64,000 nt of DNA from Histomonas meleagridis. Lineage: Eukaryota; Parabasalia; Tritrichomonadida; Dientamoebidae. Shown here one piece after another: positions 61,607 to 64,000 of the stretch. The stretch's first letter is position 1. Every line of letters starts with the position of its first letter. Below the pieces are notes generated by a model. It saw only the letters and a program-made list of their open reading frames with translations. It was not told the origin of the DNA and did not search any database. The translations under genes and the position numbers were made by a program. The stretch is taken from positions 2,959,501-3,023,500 of the forward strand of contig WSYJ01000186.1 of assembly GCA_020186115.1 (NCBI GenBank), written 5' to 3'.

Positions 61607-61960
61607 ACTAATATTATTCATTATCTTTTGTTTTTTAAATATGTAAAAAAAAATAAATTGATACTCAAACAAAAGACGATGGAGTTATACATGCATTCGC
61701 TAGGTGCAAGCAATGTCGTAACTCTCTCTTCGGATATCAAGATAAATTAAATTGAAACTCACCACCGATTGGATGAGACTAAAAAATGATCGTACACCAT
61801 TGAATTTGTCTTTTTAAAAAGTTTCATGGTTTTCTTGGGTGTGAAAATGTTATAAAAAAACGACAAAAACCGTCAAAAAAAGTAAACCGTTAAAATTTAT
61901 TTTTGAGTTGAAAGGACAAACTGAATTGATAACGAAGTAGTTAAATTTCTATGGATTACA
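61607..61960. promoter_or_regulatory. Upstream region of the tail-anchored gene with ACCGTC and ACCGTT
   Basis: ACCGTC at 61869-61874 and ACCGTT at 61886-61891 resemble promoter elements of other genes here. The first ATG downstream (MDYISSKSVMPHK, about 61952) opens a 16-codon frame. Confidence 0.3.
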
Positions 61961-62064
61961 TATCATCCAAGTCTGTGATGCCTCACAAAACCAATTTGTA
62001 AATTTATAACAGCAAAAGTTGGATACAACCAACACAAAAATTACAAACTTATTTCAAAAAGTAA

Positions 62065-62697
62065 ATTGAGAAAAAAGTAGATAAGGAAACCAGAAGAATA
62101 AAATTGAGTTACATACAAGGTAGTAGAATTCTTTTCAGATATAACACCGAAAATCCTTTCAGCAAGCCAGCAAAGATTCGCGAACGAAGCTATTCACACA
62201 AGGATAAATTATCAAAAGATTCATCAGACATTTTGCAAGATAATCTCAGACTTAATGAAATAGTTGGGTCAGATTCATTTCTCCTTTCCACTAGAGTTAA
62301 AGATGTTTATAAAAATCCAACTTGTATAAATCATGTTCATAAATCTGGAAATAACATAAATCTGATGGATCAAAAATATTCACGCTCAACTAAAAGATTC
62401 ACTCATCTTAATTACACGAGTCAAATAAAGCAAGTATCAATAGATTTTGCGCCAACTAATAAATATCTAACAAATTCCAGGCGAAATCAGTTTGGCTTCC
62501 ATGTCAAGTGTAAAAAAAGTGTTTATTGGTTTTCCATAATGCGAAATAGTAATGTTTCAGAAAATGAAATTTCATCACCACCTCAAAACACAAAACGTGA
62601 ATCAATATACGACTTAAATAGATTCACATTAGCTATTTTGATTATATTTATTTCATTGTTTCTTCTCATTATTATATTATTATTACCCGAATTTTAG
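62065..62697 (+). CDS. Tail-anchored membrane protein, unknown; start uncertain
   Basis: The open frame from 62065 encodes about 210 residues that are basic and Ser/Asn-rich (RILFRYNTENPFSKPAK, then many Lys/Arg). It ends in a strong C-terminal transmembrane segment (FTLAILIIFISLFLLIIIL) with only a few residues after it, the layout of tail-anchored proteins. No family was recognised. The frame has no ATG until past the middle. The ATG-led 16-codon frame upstream could be joined by an intron from GTAAAT (61997 area) to CCAG at about 62094, which keeps phase. This is speculative. The 3' end lies 57 bp from the convergent subtilase. Confidence 0.5.
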   Translation: MEKKVDKETRRIKLSYIQGSRILFRYNTENPFSKPAKIRERSYSHKDKLSKDSSDILQDNLRLNEIVGSDSFLLSTRVKDVYKNPTCINHVHKSGNNINLMDQKYSRSTKRFTHLNYTSQIKQVSIDFAPTNKYLTNSRRNQFGFHVKCKKSVYWFSIMRNSNVSENEISSPPQNTKRESIYDLNRFTLAILIIFISLFLLIIILLLPEF

Positions 62698-62754
62698 AAT
62701 GTTTTTAATAGATAGAGTAAATTTAGAAAAAATAAAAATTTTTACTCATGAATT

Positions 62755-64000
62755 TTATTTTGAAAATGAATCTGTTTTTTGTTTTTTTCTTTTGAGAATA
62801 AAAATTAAAATGATTAATATTATTGTGATTAGAATAAATATAATTGTTGAAGTAAATAATGTTATAACAATTACTTTCATTATTTTTGATGGTTCTTCTT
62901 CATAACTTGTATCATAAACAATTCTTATATTTAGTTCTATATCATTTGAAAGATAATTACAAATTGCAAACGATACAATTTTATCCGTTATGACCGAATT
63001 ATAAAAAGTGACTTTTTGGTTATTTTCACTAAATTCATAGTACATTTGATATTCACTTTGATAAATACTATTAAAACCTTCTTTAAAGAACATCCCAATA
63101 TTTTCATAAAAATTTATGTTTGATTCAAATTCTATTGTGAAATTATCAAAATCTGGTTTTAATATAACATATGTATAATTCATGGAATTTTTGTGTATAA
63201 TAATCTTTTGCATTTTTTGACTTAATTTTAGTGAGGTCATTTGACATTTGATTCCTATTTTTGGCATTTCACATTTTCTTTTTTGATACTTAATGATATC
63301 AAATGTGTCAGTATTCAAAATAGGACCTACAATGCATAATGAGCATTTTGTGGTATTTCCAACAATATGGCTATTTCTAACTAAGTGAACTTCATGAGTT
63401 CCAGAAACGATTTCATTTGGATATAGTAATATTTTTTCGGTTGTTAGAAAATGTTCTTCAATATTATCTTCATGATGATTTCCAAAAATTGCTTCACCAT
63501 TTGGTTTCAATAAATACATATCAATGTCAATATTTAAAGAATGTGTACATGTAATTATTGGTCGATCATAAAAAGCCATAGCAATTCTTAGTTTTTGATA
63601 ATTTGTATTTTTCTTTACTTCGAATTTTATAACATATTCACTATTTGTATCAATTTCTATTGAATCAAATACTTTAATATTGTTGGAAAATGTTAATATA
63701 TTTGATAAGTTCACGATGCCATAACCTGAATTGCAATTTGGTGCCTTTTGTTTTGGGTTAAGAGGTTCTGTAGATGCTATTATTAAAGCTCTTAAAAGAT
63801 TTGCTGTTATTTTTACAATGTTTTTATTATTCTTTATTCCAGTTGGATAATATCCTTCATCAAAATATTGTCTAATTAAAGCTGCTCCTCCTGCTACTAA
63901 TGGTGTTGACATTGAAGTTCCAGACTTTATAATTAATTTATTGTTTTTAAGATTTTTACACATATCTTCAATTTTTTTGTTATTCATAATATTTGCTGAT
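62755..64000 (-). CDS. Subtilisin-like membrane protease, C-terminal part (runs off the window)
   Basis: The frame is open to the window edge and holds the end of an S8 catalytic domain, with the nucleophile Ser in KSGTSMSTPLVAGGAALIRQYF. Next comes a beta-rich P-domain-like region (GYGIVNLSNIL, DIDMYLLKPNG), then a single transmembrane helix (VIVITLFTSTIIFILITIILIILIF, about 380-402) and a short Lys-rich tail (KRKKQKTD). It aligns in order with the 40-kb subtilase but lacks its EGF-like Cys cluster. The Asp and His of the triad lie beyond the window. Confidence 0.9.
   Translation of the reverse strand, partial: SANIMNNKKIEDMCKNLKNNKLIIKSGTSMSTPLVAGGAALIRQYFDEGYYPTGIKNNKNIVKITANLLRALIIASTEPLNPKQKAPNCNSGYGIVNLSNILTFSNNIKVFDSIEIDTNSEYVIKFEVKKNTNYQKLRIAMAFYDRPIITCTHSLNIDIDMYLLKPNGEAIFGNHHEDNIEEHFLTTEKILLYPNEIVSGTHEVHLVRNSHIVGNTTKCSLCIVGPILNTDTFDIIKYQKRKCEMPKIGIKCQMTSLKLSQKMQKIIIHKNSMNYTYVILKPDFDNFTIEFESNINFYENIGMFFKEGFNSIYQSEYQMYYEFSENNQKVTFYNSVITDKIVSFAICNYLSNDIELNIRIVYDTSYEEEPSKIMKVIVITLFTSTIIFILITIILIILIFILKRKKQKTDSFSK

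Overview
The window is about 28% GC by eye, gene-dense and almost intron-free, and looks like a parabasalid protist (trichomonad), most likely Tritrichomonas-like. Three sequence habits point there. Several starts have a TCAY(T/A) initiator just upstream (ODC, guanine deaminase, acyl-CoA synthetase, NAA10, subtilase, GRP170, BTB protein). Many stop codons are TAA followed by A, which matches the trichomonad UAAA polyadenylation signal. The accessory families are also typical: DUF3447-type ankyrin proteins, BTB/discoidin proteins, membrane-anchored subtilases and beta-helix surface proteins. The species call is inference.

Layout. 0-5 kb: tail of an acidic protein, NAA10, ornithine decarboxylase, APC6/CDC16. 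5-7.6 kb: two decayed genes, including a beta-helix surface protein with a duplicated tail. 7.6-15 kb: NXF/Mex67-like mRNA export factor, TRPML-like channel, guanine deaminase, long-chain acyl-CoA synthetase. 15.7-18.6 kb: ankyrin array. 18.6-26.6 kb: nucleoplasmin-like protein, EF-hand protein, RIO1 kinase, GRP170-type Hsp70, BTB/discoidin protein. 27.7-31.6 kb: gene relics, ankyrin fragments and a sugar transporter. 32-36.9 kb: broken C2-TerD gene, a KxDL-like gene that I infer contains a 23-nt intron, PRC1/MAP65, a small secreted protein. 37-39.7 kb: ankyrin gene and a short ORF. 40-46.5 kb: subtilase, Rab-like gene, Tc1-like transposon, broken NECAP gene. 46.7-55.9 kb: a 2373-aa BEACH protein and a TBC RabGAP, divergently arranged. 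56-64 kb: ankyrin array, ankyrin and Rab relics, a tail-anchored protein, and a second subtilase running off the end.

The housekeeping genes do not form an operon. They cover polyamine and purine metabolism, cell-cycle and spindle function, mRNA export, ribosome maturation and vesicle traffic. They stand as single genes with short spacers.

The most unusual feature is the ankyrin loci. Successive ~90-nt ankyrin modules are separated by an intervening segment that is exactly 80 nt long in 14 of the 16 closely measured array cases, across four loci. The segments differ widely in sequence but share a TTYGG-like core exactly 21 nt before the next module. Module plus segment therefore repeats every 170 nt, which is not a multiple of three. 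The modules in the best array are all open and end in a clean in-frame stop, yet the segments lack a usable GT-AG pair. They may be non-canonical introns, a recoding signal, or silent cassettes.
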